Made by a program: the position numbers and the translations under genes. Below, in pieces: positions 1 through 7,296 of a stretch of 39,772 nucleotides of DNA. Where the stretch lies: NCBI GenBank assembly GCA_937136055.1, contig CAKZOD010000121.1, forward strand, positions 1 to 39,772, given 5' to 3'. The number at the start of each line of letters is the position of its first letter. Position 1 is the stretch's first letter. The notes beneath the pieces were generated by a model. That model did no database searches. It had not been told where the DNA came from and saw only the letters and a list, made by a program, of their open reading frames with translations. Source of the DNA: an uncultured Oceanospirillaceae bacterium. Lineage in GTDB: Bacteria > Pseudomonadota > Gammaproteobacteria > Pseudomonadales > Balneatricaceae.

Positions 1-2
1 GA

Positions 3-47
3 ATTAGTCCAAACGAGGCTGAACAATTATTTAAAAAGGCCTCTTAA
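3..47 (+). CDS. Possible 3' end of an unknown gene (partial)
   Basis: Frame 3 reads 14 codons ending ISPNEAEQLFKKAS and then TAA. The composition is protein-like (acidic helix, Lys-rich tail) and the frame stops just before the repeat copy that fills the next 170 bases. It could be the tail of a gene that starts outside the window, even of an IS3-type transposase, but so short a stretch does not allow identification. Confidence 0.25.
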   Translation: MSPNEAEQLFKKAS

Positions 48-80
48 ACTGTGGCCAAATTTTGTTGACCACTACACACT

Positions 81-215
81 CCCCTTCATAGGGCCGCCGG
101 AGCAATTGCTTAAATTATCGAGGGAAAAAAGGGGCGTTAGCAGGATACGGAAGCTTTCGCAAAAAAGGCGATGAAGACGCAAGCATATAAGAATGTAGGA
201 AGTTAGCCGGCTCCA
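81..215 (+). repeat. Dispersed intergenic repeat, left copy
   Basis: Positions 81-120 match 16866-16905 in the same orientation at 37 of 40 bases (core GCCGCCGGAGCAATT, then TTAAATTATCG). Positions 147-164 match 17091-17108 at 18 of 18 bases (ACGGAAGCTTTCGCAAAA). Between the two blocks this copy is shorter than the other. Positions 191-212 (GAATGTAGGAAGTTAGCCGG) also resemble 16918-16942. There is no coding signal. It belongs to the composite repeat family described at 16866-17250. Confidence 0.7.
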
Positions 216-239
216 TAGCTGGAACTGGTCTTAATAAAT

Positions 240-265
240 ACTACCCAGTGAAAACACCGGGCAGT
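240..265 (-). terminator. Stem-loop after the orphan dctP, probable terminator
   Basis: On the minus strand the arms CCCGGTG and CACTGGG pair over 7 bp (one G-T) around a TTTT loop, with three more pairs after one mismatch, about 20 bases past the dctP stop. The following minus-strand sequence is T-rich (TATTTATT) but has no clean U tract. Confidence 0.5.
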
Positions 266-286
266 TTATCTAAATACTTTGACTAA

Positions 287-1300
287 TTAGATTTCATCTC
301 TACCAAGTGAGCGCAGCACGTTATTGACCTTATCTTTACCGCCAACACTGTCGTAGTACTTAGGCCATACTTGGCTAGTGGCTTTTTCAATCCATGGGCC
401 TTCATCCACTTCTGACCACACCATGCCACGTTCAAGCAGCTTTTGTTTAGCTTCAGCTTCTTTAGTACGTAGGAACTCAGCGCTGTATAAGGTCGCTTTT
501 TTGCCCGCTGCTAAAATCGCATCTTGCTCACCTTTAGACAGGTCTTGGAAGATAGATTCCGACATAATCATCGGTTCTAACAAAAAATTATAGTGGATGT
601 TAGCGATGTATTTTTGCACTTCGTAAAACTTCACTGATTCAATATCAACCAATGACAAATCCTGCCCATCAACTACACCTTGTTGTAAGGCTGTGAACAA
701 CTCAGACCACGCCATCGGTGTTGGGGTAACACCCCATGAGCGATAGGTATCAATCATGATCTCGTTTTTCGGCACGCGCACAACCAGCTCTTGTAAATCG
801 TCCAAGTTAGCAACTGGCTTCTTGGAGTTAGTTAATACTCTAAAGCCCGAAAAGGTCCAGCCCACGATGCGCACACCGGCATCGCGAATGGTGTTTTGCA
901 CTAGCTGATCAACCGCTTCGCTCTGGGTTAATTTAACCGCTTCATCCAAGTTTTGAATCATGTACGGTAGGGTCATCACACCGACAGAAGGTGAAAATGG
1001 GGTGATATTGTTGATCGCCAATACTGAGAAATCTAGCGCACCAAGGGAGACGTCACTAACAGTATCTTGCTCTGAACCTAGCTGGCTATTCATAAACAAT
1101 TTAGCACTGTGCTTAGACGTTGCCGCCAACTCTTCGGCAAACTTAGTCGCCAAGGCGTGTTGCCCGCCGCCCGCTCCGCCACCGAGGGCGATTTTATACT
1201 CAGTTGCCATTGCCATCGAAGAGGCAGCAGATAAAATCGCGCTGCTGATCAATGCCGTTGATAATTTAGATTTAAGAACTGTTTTAATTATTTTTTTCAT
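287..1300 (-). CDS. dctP: TRAP transporter solute-binding protein (DctP family), orphan
   Basis: Periplasmic receptor that captures an organic anion and delivers it to a TRAP membrane complex. An N-terminal signal peptide (lysines, then a hydrophobic Ala/Ser/Leu stretch and an Ala-rich cleavage region near residues 28-33) precedes a DctP domain of usual length. The family arginine block VVRVPKN and the helix SELFTALQQGVVDGQ are both visible. I start at the ATG at 1300 because AGGT lies 6 bases upstream; a GTG one codon earlier is possible. No DctQ/DctM genes adjoin it, so it must use a membrane pair elsewhere, perhaps the one at 13.6-15.5 kb. Its position behind an aldehyde dehydrogenase/amine oxidase operon suggests the same substrate range. 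The family call is firm; the ligand is unknown. Confidence 0.92.
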   Translation of the reverse strand: MKKIIKTVLKSKLSTALISSAILSAASSMAMATEYKIALGGGAGGGQHALATKFAEELAATSKHSAKLFMNSQLGSEQDTVSDVSLGALDFSVLAINNITPFSPSVGVMTLPYMIQNLDEAVKLTQSEAVDQLVQNTIRDAGVRIVGWTFSGFRVLTNSKKPVANLDDLQELVVRVPKNEIMIDTYRSWGVTPTPMAWSELFTALQQGVVDGQDLSLVDIESVKFYEVQKYIANIHYNFLLEPMIMSESIFQDLSKGEQDAILAAGKKATLYSAEFLRTKEAEAKQKLLERGMVWSEVDEGPWIEKATSQVWPKYYDSVGGKDKVNNVLRSLGRDEI

Positions 1301-1334
1301 CACTTACCTCATGAATCCTGTATTTGGAACCTGT

Positions 1335-1400
1335 GCATAACGGATTGAACGACGACATTTAACCTAGGTAAAAGTCGTCGCTATGATACCCCTGTTATGC
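1335..1400 (-). promoter_or_regulatory. Nested stem-loop between aldA and dctP
   Basis: Outer arms GCATAAC (1335-1341) and GTTATGC (1394-1400) enclose inner arms CGACGAC (1350-1356) and GTCGTCG (1374-1380). The loop itself is near-palindromic around CCTAGG. On the minus-strand transcript it lies between the aldA stop and the dctP start. It could set differential expression of the receptor relative to the enzymes, or be an operator. It has no terminal U tract. Confidence 0.5.
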
Positions 1401-1478
1401 AGGATCTTCATTTCCAGATTCGGTTTATTTCAGGCACTAAGCCCAGTTGATAATTATCAGCAATATGCTGATACCTTT

Positions 1479-2918
1479 TTAATGTGATTGCCAGTAAACC
1501 ACTTGCGTTTGGGTGTACTCATACAGGCCATGCTTGCCATCAGCACCACCAATACCTGATTTTCGCGTCCCGGCATGGAAGCCTTGCATCGCCTCAAAAT
1601 GCTCGCGATTGACATAGGTTTCGCCAAACTGCAGCTCTCGACAAGCTTTCATAATTTCATCTGCGTCTTGGGAGAAAATCGAGGAGGTGAGTCCAAATTC
1701 GGTCTCGTTTGCGAGCGTAAGGGCTTCATCAAGGCTATCGACAATCATAATCGGCAGCACAGGGCCAAAGATCTCTTGCTGCATGACATTCTGATTGTTG
1801 TTATCAACCAACAGTACTGTCGGTTGATAGTGATTACCTACTTCACTGTCGGCGATCGCACCGCCACAAAGCACTTTCACACCTTGTTCGCGGGCTTCAT
1901 CCACTAAATTCGCCACTTTATTGAGAACCTGTGCAGAAACCAGTGGGCCCATTGCAACAGTATCGTCAACCAGTGGATCACCATAACTGGTCGCTTGCAT
2001 TGATGCGGTCATTTGCTCGATAAAGCTATCTGCCACGCTGCGCTCTACGTACACTCTTTCAGCACAGTTGCACACTTGACCGGTATTGATCACACGCGAT
2101 GCATGAATCGATTTCACCGCTAAGTCGATATTCGCTTTCGCGGTCACAATGGCAGGTGCTTTGCCTCCCAGTTCAAGATTGACCTTAGTAATGTTATTGG
2201 CACAGGCCGCCATAATGCGCTGCCCTGTAGCGACGCTACCGGTGAAGCTAATCATGCCAACATCTTTGTGCTCGCACAGTGCAGCACCCACTTCTCCGGC
2301 ACCTGAGACAAGGTTAAATATGCCCGGCGGCAAATCGGTTTGCGCCACTAGTTTTGCAAACTCAAACGCGTTAATCGGTGTCTCCTCACTGGGCTTGATG
2401 ACGATGCTGTTGCCGGTAATTAGCGCCGGTGCTAATTTACGCACGATAAGGAAAAACGGGAAGTTCCAAGGTAATATGCCGCCGACAACACCAATAGGTT
2501 TGCGCTGTAGCAAAATGGTCTCATTGGCTCTATCGCTAGTAATTACTTCACCTTCAATACGCCTCGCCCACTCTGCCATGTAATCGAGGTAATCCGCAGC
2601 AAAGCCCACTTCGACTTCGGCCAGCCCCAACACTTTGCCTTGCTCTTGGGTAATGATCTTAGCCAGCCTGCTTTGGTTTTCACGCAGCTTTTGCGCGATT
2701 TGACGCAGATACCCTGCTCTTTCAATCGCCGGCTTTCTAGCCCAATCTTGCTGTGCTTTTTTAGCACTGGCAACTGCCTGCTCAACGCTGCTCGCGCCAC
2801 TGGCCGGAATACTCGCTAATAACTCCCCATTGGCCGGGTTAGTCACATCAATGCGCGGCTCTTGTGAGGCGACAAATTCACCGTGAATATAGTTTTGATA
2901 GTGCTCGGGCTGAGACAT
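1479..2918 (-). CDS. aldA: NAD-dependent aldehyde dehydrogenase, AldA (lactaldehyde/glycolaldehyde) type
   Basis: Oxidises an aldehyde to the acid with NAD in the cytoplasm. At 479 residues it resembles E. coli AldA along its whole length, for example LAEVEV, DYMAEWARR, ILPWNFPFF, SRVIN-GQVCNCAERVYV and EAMQGFHAG. The catalytic Glu is E249 (LELGGKAP) and the nucleophile is C283 (GQVCNC). The start has AAGGAAAA 6 bases upstream. It lies 35 bases after the cupin gene in the same direction. Behind an amine oxidase it would take the aldehyde released from an amine. AldA homologues accept lactaldehyde, glycolaldehyde and larger aldehydes, so the physiological substrate is open. Confidence 0.93.
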   Translation of the reverse strand: MSQPEHYQNYIHGEFVASQEPRIDVTNPANGELLASIPASGASSVEQAVASAKKAQQDWARKPAIERAGYLRQIAQKLRENQSRLAKIITQEQGKVLGLAEVEVGFAADYLDYMAEWARRIEGEVITSDRANETILLQRKPIGVVGGILPWNFPFFLIVRKLAPALITGNSIVIKPSEETPINAFEFAKLVAQTDLPPGIFNLVSGAGEVGAALCEHKDVGMISFTGSVATGQRIMAACANNITKVNLELGGKAPAIVTAKANIDLAVKSIHASRVINTGQVCNCAERVYVERSVADSFIEQMTASMQATSYGDPLVDDTVAMGPLVSAQVLNKVANLVDEAREQGVKVLCGGAIADSEVGNHYQPTVLLVDNNNQNVMQQEIFGPVLPIMIVDSLDEALTLANETEFGLTSSIFSQDADEIMKACRELQFGETYVNREHFEAMQGFHAGTRKSGIGGADGKHGLYEYTQTQVVYWQSH

Positions 2919-2953
2919 AAGATTTTCCTTTTTTTAAATGGCTTTTTTATTTT

Positions 2954-3214
2954 TTAATAGAAAACATAGTGCTTGCGGATTAGCTTGGTTATCTGCCATT
3001 GCACCGTGCCGCATTTCTCAATAGTGACTAAATCGTTACCTTTTAAGTGATGCACTTGTCCGTTTGGCATTGTCACTTGCGCTTCACCTTCTAAGATGTA
3101 AAACACTTCTTTTTGCTCGTAATCCCAATCGAAACTGCTGGGCTCTTTTTCCCATACTGGCCAGCTTTTCGCTTCGCTCAGCTGCTCTGAGTTAGGGGTG
3201 GTGATTTCGATCAT
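2954..3214 (-). CDS. Small cupin-domain protein (DUF861 type)
   Basis: A single 86-residue beta-barrel cupin. The central block EVFYILEGEAQVTMPNGQ carries the G-x-A-x-V pattern of the Cupin_3/DUF861 group, related to ureidoglycine aminohydrolase halves. Classical metal-binding histidines are not evident in motif 1, so it may bind a small molecule without being an enzyme. AAGGATAAGG precedes the ATG. Such cupins often sit next to AldA/PuuB-like genes in amine catabolic operons, which fits here (110 bases after the FAD oxidase, 35 bases before aldA). No specific reaction can be assigned. Confidence 0.8.
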   Translation of the reverse strand: MIEITTPNSEQLSEAKSWPVWEKEPSSFDWDYEQKEVFYILEGEAQVTMPNGQVHHLKGNDLVTIEKCGTVQWQITKLIRKHYVFY

Positions 3215-3324
3215 GCCTTATCCTTACCTTGCTTAAATTGAGAGTGTTTAATGAATTTTTCTACGCTTAGCCGTTTATCGATTACTTCAAGGTTTAATAA
3301 AAAACATCCATTGGTAACACTTCG

Positions 3325-4635
3325 TTAGAAAAATTTAACATCGAGTGCATCGCGCATTTCGTAGCATTTAATAGCGCCATAAGTCCCCACTTTGTGTAGA
3401 GCATGAAAAGGGAATGGGCTCAGCCTAGTAGTCGCTATTGCGAGATCTTCTGCTTTAGTACCGGAGACTCTTTGCGCTAAAATCCGCCCCATCACGCTTG
3501 CCATTGCAACCCCACGACCGTTGTAACCAAGGCCCGCTAGAATACCCGGCGCAGGCTCGTGTAAATGCGGTAGCACATCTGCGGTAAACCCTAACTTGCC
3601 TCCCCAATACAGTGACAAGTCCTCTGGCTTTAGCTGCGGAAACACTTTTTTCAAGCCTTGATGAAGCCGGCTTTTATCGGCTCCGTTACACGCCTCTGAC
3701 ATGCCTAAGCTGCCAAAAAGTAAACGGTCGCGGTTATCTTTACGGGCGTAATAAATCACCCTGCGAGTATCAGAGAGAGTGTGCCCACTGGGCAAGATGC
3801 TACGGTATTCATCTGCCGAAAGCGGTCGAGTCACCGCTTGCACACTGATAAGCGGCACAATAGTTTGTTTCAAACCTTGCAAAGTGTTGTCGGTATAGCC
3901 GTTAGTGCAAAACAGCACCCACTGGCTGGTAACCTGGCCATTCGCTGTTTTGACATGCCAATCACTCCCTTCCGGCTTAACGCTTTGCACGGGGCTGTGA
4001 GCGAAAATTTGCGCCCCTTGCTGGGCACTGACACGGGCTAACTCGCGGCAAAAAGAAAGCGGCTGAATACAACCGCCTGAAGCGACCTGAGTGGCAACAT
4101 CGTAGTGCGTTGAACCACTCAGCTGATGTAACTCCTTACCTTCTACAAAGCTGATATCTAAGCCGTATTCTGACCAGCCGCTGTGCATTTCTTGCAATTG
4201 CTTAATTGCCGATTGGCAGTGTGCTCCACGTAACCAACCGTTTTGCACTGCATCACAATCAAGTTGATTGTCAGCAATTAAATTGAATAACTCGTTTCCT
4301 GAATTAACATAGCTCTCCAGCATACGAGGGCCGTAAACCTCTCCAAGCTGTTCGATAATCTTGCTGGGAGCCGCGTGCGCTAGCGGGTTAACTTGACCAC
4401 CAGTTCTACCTGATGCTCCCCAGCCCGGCTCATTGCTCTCCAGCACGACGACGCTGATATTGCGCTTTGACAACTCATACGCAGCTCTTAACCCCGTAAA
4501 ACCAGCGCCGATGATAGTAACATCGGCTTTCAGCGATTCTGTCAGCGCTTCTGGGGCAGTGTAATCAACGGCCGTCTGACTCCAATATGATGGAACTTGA
4601 GAAAAAGTGTTATGTGCTGCGCTAGAGTGTGACAT
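3325..4635 (-). CDS. FAD-dependent amine oxidoreductase (DAO family, PuuB-like)
   Basis: A flavoprotein of 436 residues. It has an N-terminal Rossmann dinucleotide motif GAGFTGLRAAYE (residues 43-54), a second FAD motif near the C terminus (ILAGLGYNGRGVAMA) and the WGASGRTGGQVNP block typical of the gamma-glutamylputrescine oxidase/PuuB group. It would oxidise a primary or secondary amine to an aldehyde with transfer to O2. No signal peptide. It is the first gene of the cupin-aldA-dctP direction and is divergent from the XRE regulator. The aldehyde dehydrogenase two genes on is a logical next step. No glutamine-synthetase-like PuuA is present, so the puu pathway itself is not shown and the substrate is unknown. 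Confidence 0.88.
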   Translation of the reverse strand: MSHSSAAHNTFSQVPSYWSQTAVDYTAPEALTESLKADVTIIGAGFTGLRAAYELSKRNISVVVLESNEPGWGASGRTGGQVNPLAHAAPSKIIEQLGEVYGPRMLESYVNSGNELFNLIADNQLDCDAVQNGWLRGAHCQSAIKQLQEMHSGWSEYGLDISFVEGKELHQLSGSTHYDVATQVASGGCIQPLSFCRELARVSAQQGAQIFAHSPVQSVKPEGSDWHVKTANGQVTSQWVLFCTNGYTDNTLQGLKQTIVPLISVQAVTRPLSADEYRSILPSGHTLSDTRRVIYYARKDNRDRLLFGSLGMSEACNGADKSRLHQGLKKVFPQLKPEDLSLYWGGKLGFTADVLPHLHEPAPGILAGLGYNGRGVAMASVMGRILAQRVSGTKAEDLAIATTRLSPFPFHALHKVGTYGAIKCYEMRDALDVKFF

Positions 4636-4713
4636 TGATTATCCGCTGGTAAATTGAACTGACCACAGACTAGCAAAACCTATTGCGCGTCAACCATTTG
4701 GCAAGATTAAGCA

Positions 4714-4789
4714 TATTGCAGCATAAGCGCTTAAAAACTGAAGCTAGTTAGCTGCATTACAAGAGAAAAATTAGATTTATTGCAGCTAT
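4714..4789. promoter_or_regulatory. Triple TATTGCAGC box in the divergent promoter
   Basis: Three near-copies of TATTGCAGCTAA lie between the FAD oxidase and the XRE gene: 4714-4724 plus strand (TATTGCAGCAT), 4748-4759 minus strand (read as TAATGCAGCTAA) and 4778-4789 plus strand (TATTGCAGCTAT). They start 34 and 30 bases apart, about three helical turns. They are the obvious candidate binding sites for the adjacent XRE protein. Confidence 0.55.
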
Positions 4790-4868
4790 TTTTGTGAATT
4801 TTTATTGAATAGCGTCAGCTGCGTGTTACGCTAGTTTTCGAGGGGCTATTAGCCACTTTCATTGAGCG

Positions 4869-5717
4869 ATGGGCGAGCAGATGCAAGATAAAAACAACCT
4901 AGAAAACTTCTCGATAAACCTAAGATACTTGTGTGGCTTTTACAGCTCGATTTCTGACGTTTGCCGACGTTTATCGATTAATCGCCAGCAGTTTAATCGC
5001 TACCTCAGTGGCAAGAGTTTCCCCTCTTTCAAGAACTTAAAAATCATCTGCGACTTTTTTGGCATAGAAACAGAAGAGATTATCGAGAATCCGAACCGTT
5101 TTAAAAACAGAGTTTCACCCGTTTCCCAACTTGATTCACAACAGGCAATACCAGAGAACATGGCAAAGATACTGATGCCGCTGTTAACTAAATCGAGCAA
5201 AGAGATGGAGCGTTACGAAGGTTATTACTACCGCTATTTCTACTCTTTTGGCTTTCCCGGTTTTATCTTCCGCTCCTTTGTCAAAATCTACCGCCTTAAA
5301 GATGTGTATTACATGAAGCACATAGAGCGCTCGAGCGGTAAAGACCCCTTATTAGGCGCAAGACTCACCATCAAATACCACGGGTTAGTTTTCCTGCTAG
5401 CAGATAGATTGTTTTTGGTTGAATCTGAGCCAGAGTTAGACTCAACCATTTCAGAGACTATTCTCACCCCGAGCTATCGTCCGAATAACCCTTACCTTTC
5501 AGGGTTGATGATCTGCGCAGCCAGCGGTGGCGCCCACCAGCCAGGCTCCGCGAGAACTGTATTTGAGTATTTAGGAAAGAATATCGATATTCGGGCTGCA
5601 ATGAAGAAGTGTGATTTGTTTCATCACTCAGACCCTAGCATTCCTAAGAATATCAAGCAGGCTATTGCCAATGTGATTACCCCAGAAGAGTTTACTTTTA
5701 CGCCACCGAGAAGCTAA
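4869..5717 (+). CDS. XRE/HTH-domain transcriptional regulator
   Basis: A 282-residue cytoplasmic regulator. Residues about 22-66 form an XRE-type helix-turn-helix (DVCRRLSINRQQFNRYLSGK, then PSFKNLKIICDFFGIE). The long remainder, rich in Tyr/Phe and beta-strand-like segments, matches no domain I recognise and probably senses a ligand or mediates dimerisation. It is divergent from the FAD oxidase-cupin-aldA operon with three repeated boxes between them, so it most likely controls that operon. An internal ATG at 4881 is an alternative start; neither has a strong ribosome binding site. It converges on the XdhC gene with an 8-base gap. Confidence 0.8.
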   Translation: MGEQMQDKNNLENFSINLRYLCGFYSSISDVCRRLSINRQQFNRYLSGKSFPSFKNLKIICDFFGIETEEIIENPNRFKNRVSPVSQLDSQQAIPENMAKILMPLLTKSSKEMERYEGYYYRYFYSFGFPGFIFRSFVKIYRLKDVYYMKHIERSSGKDPLLGARLTIKYHGLVFLLADRLFLVESEPELDSTISETILTPSYRPNNPYLSGLMICAASGGAHQPGSARTVFEYLGKNIDIRAAMKKCDLFHHSDPSIPKNIKQAIANVITPEEFTFTPPRS

Positions 5718-5725
5718 ATATCGAA

Positions 5726-6646
5726 CTAAACTGAACACAGTTTCTGCAGCGCCTCCGCCACCATAGACAAAGCAATATGCTGCGGATGGCGAGTCCCTTT
5801 AATCAACCCTGCTGGCGATGTAATTTTAGCGCATTGCGTATCAGTGAACCCACTCGCACGCAATTCATTCACCCTGTGATAATGACTATTCAAACTGCCA
5901 ATCGCACCGATATAACACACGTCAGTGACTAGTATTTGCTTGAGTACAGGCGCTTCCCAATCGTGATCATGAAACAGCAATAGCACCGCTGTCGCGCTAT
6001 CTAATGCCACTGGGTTAAAATCTTGAGTGTTTGCCATCGCCACTTTATTCGCACTATCGACGGTGTAATCAGGTGAATAGCAAATGACTTCTAAGCCACT
6101 GCTTGCAGCGATTTGTTCTACATGGGCTAATATCGCCCCTTTGCCTATCACCACAAGGCGCTTAGCCACTTGATAACGGCAGATAAAATACTTTTCATCC
6201 GCTGCGTGCTGATCATTGTATTCAAGCCACTGCCCACTGGTTATATCCAATGTTAAACGCGCTTCACGGCGCATCGTGTGGTGATCACAAAGCATGGCAA
6301 CTTGCTCAAGACTCGGTGCCAAACTTAATACGACGCTAATGCTACTACCACAAGGCAAAGTGAGATCAATATAGGGCGAGCCCGCTCCGTACTGCTGCTG
6401 TCGCACTTGCTCACTAGCGATCACTTCGCGCGCGGCGAGTATGATATCTGCTTCAACACAGCCGCTGGAGATAGCGCCAATGCAGTCATTTTCAGTGACT
6501 AACAGCTGAGCACCAACAGGCCTTGGTGAGCCTCCCGAAATGCTGATAAGCGTAGCTATCGCTACTTTTTTTCCTGCCTGTAGCCAGTTGAGCAACGGCC
6601 AGAGCAAGTTGTCGTACTGATCATTATTTGTGTTTAAATCATTCAT
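5726..6646 (-). CDS. xdhC: XdhC/CoxI-family molybdenum hydroxylase maturation factor
   Basis: XdhC-family proteins bind molybdenum cofactor, protect it and support its sulfuration before insertion into xanthine-dehydrogenase-type enzymes. The N-terminal half carries the signature SISGGSPRPVGAQLLV, then GAISSGCVEADI and LPCGSS. The C-terminal half is the Rossmann-like XdhC_C domain (VVIGKGAI near residue 168, CYIGAIGS further on). At 306 residues it has the usual length. It overlaps the end of the MocA-like gene by 8 bases, showing translational coupling, and closes the operon that encodes the 2Fe-2S and molybdopterin subunits. Confidence 0.88.
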   Translation of the reverse strand: MNDLNTNNDQYDNLLWPLLNWLQAGKKVAIATLISISGGSPRPVGAQLLVTENDCIGAISSGCVEADIILAAREVIASEQVRQQQYGAGSPYIDLTLPCGSSISVVLSLAPSLEQVAMLCDHHTMRREARLTLDITSGQWLEYNDQHAADEKYFICRYQVAKRLVVIGKGAILAHVEQIAASSGLEVICYSPDYTVDSANKVAMANTQDFNPVALDSATAVLLLFHDHDWEAPVLKQILVTDVCYIGAIGSLNSHYHRVNELRASGFTDTQCAKITSPAGLIKGTRHPQHIALSMVAEALQKLCSV

Positions 6647-7286
6647 GGTGACTAAAATCAGTTGTGCTAGTTAGTTGTTGCAGCTGCGCCAAAGTTTGCA
6701 CATGATCAATATCAATCGCTGCCTTTTCCAGCTTCAGCTCAACAGTTTTATAACGCGTATCGTAAAGCACCTGCTTAGCCCCTCTATCTCCTGAAAGAGC
6801 GATAAGATCAGCAAAACAGGCTGATTTTAATAACGCAGGGGCGCCGCGTTTATTGGCGTAAAAAGCACAGCTGATATCTGGCGATTTGCTACCTTGCTCT
6901 TCAGCGCTTACATCAAGCTGTGCGATTAACTGCTGATAATCAGCAATGGTCAGTAAAGGCTGATCCGCCAGCATAATAAGCACTGCATCGGTATCAGAGG
7001 GCAAATGTGCGACCCCTTTAGCAATGGAGCTGCCCATTCCCTGCGCCCAATCTCTGTGATGTAGCACCTGCACATCCTTTAGCAAAGAGTCACTTTGCTC
7101 TGCTTCCAATAGCGTTTGATGCCAAGCCCCAGTGAGCAAATAGACCCGCTCAGGGGCGATGCTTCTTGCTGCATCCAACGCATACCTGAGTAGGGCTTTG
7201 CCTTGATATTCAGCTAGTAGTTTGCAGCTGCCAAAACGGCTGCTGCTCCCTGCTGCTAACACAAGCACTGCTATATTCCCTAGCAT
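6639..7286 (-). CDS. mocA: MocA-like molybdenum cofactor cytidylyltransferase
   Basis: An NTP-transferase of about 215 residues. The N-terminal signature VLAAGSSSRFGSCKLL is the nucleotide-binding loop of the MocA/MobA/IspD fold, and DAVLIMLADQPLL is the metal-binding acidic segment. MocA makes molybdopterin cytosine dinucleotide, the cofactor form used by IorB/aldehyde-oxidase-type enzymes, which fits the neighbour upstream. I start at the ATG at 7286; a GTG one codon upstream is equally readable. The gap to the large subunit gene is about 10 bases and the 3' end overlaps xdhC. Confidence 0.85.
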   Translation of the reverse strand: MLGNIAVLVLAAGSSSRFGSCKLLAEYQGKALLRYALDAARSIAPERVYLLTGAWHQTLLEAEQSDSLLKDVQVLHHRDWAQGMGSSIAKGVAHLPSDTDAVLIMLADQPLLTIADYQQLIAQLDVSAEEQGSKSPDISCAFYANKRGAPALLKSACFADLIALSGDRGAKQVLYDTRYKTVELKLEKAAIDIDHVQTLAQLQQLTSTTDFSHHE

Positions 7287-7296
7287 CACTTTTACA

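Noticed and set aside
960..1340. Plus-strand open frame of 126 codons over dctP
   Set aside because: Antisense shadow of the dctP signal peptide and N-terminal region, without a ribosome binding site or recognisable domain.
3325..4635. Putrescine utilisation (puu) operon
   Set aside because: The FAD oxidase is PuuB-like, but gamma-glutamylputrescine synthetase (PuuA) and hydrolase (PuuD) are absent.
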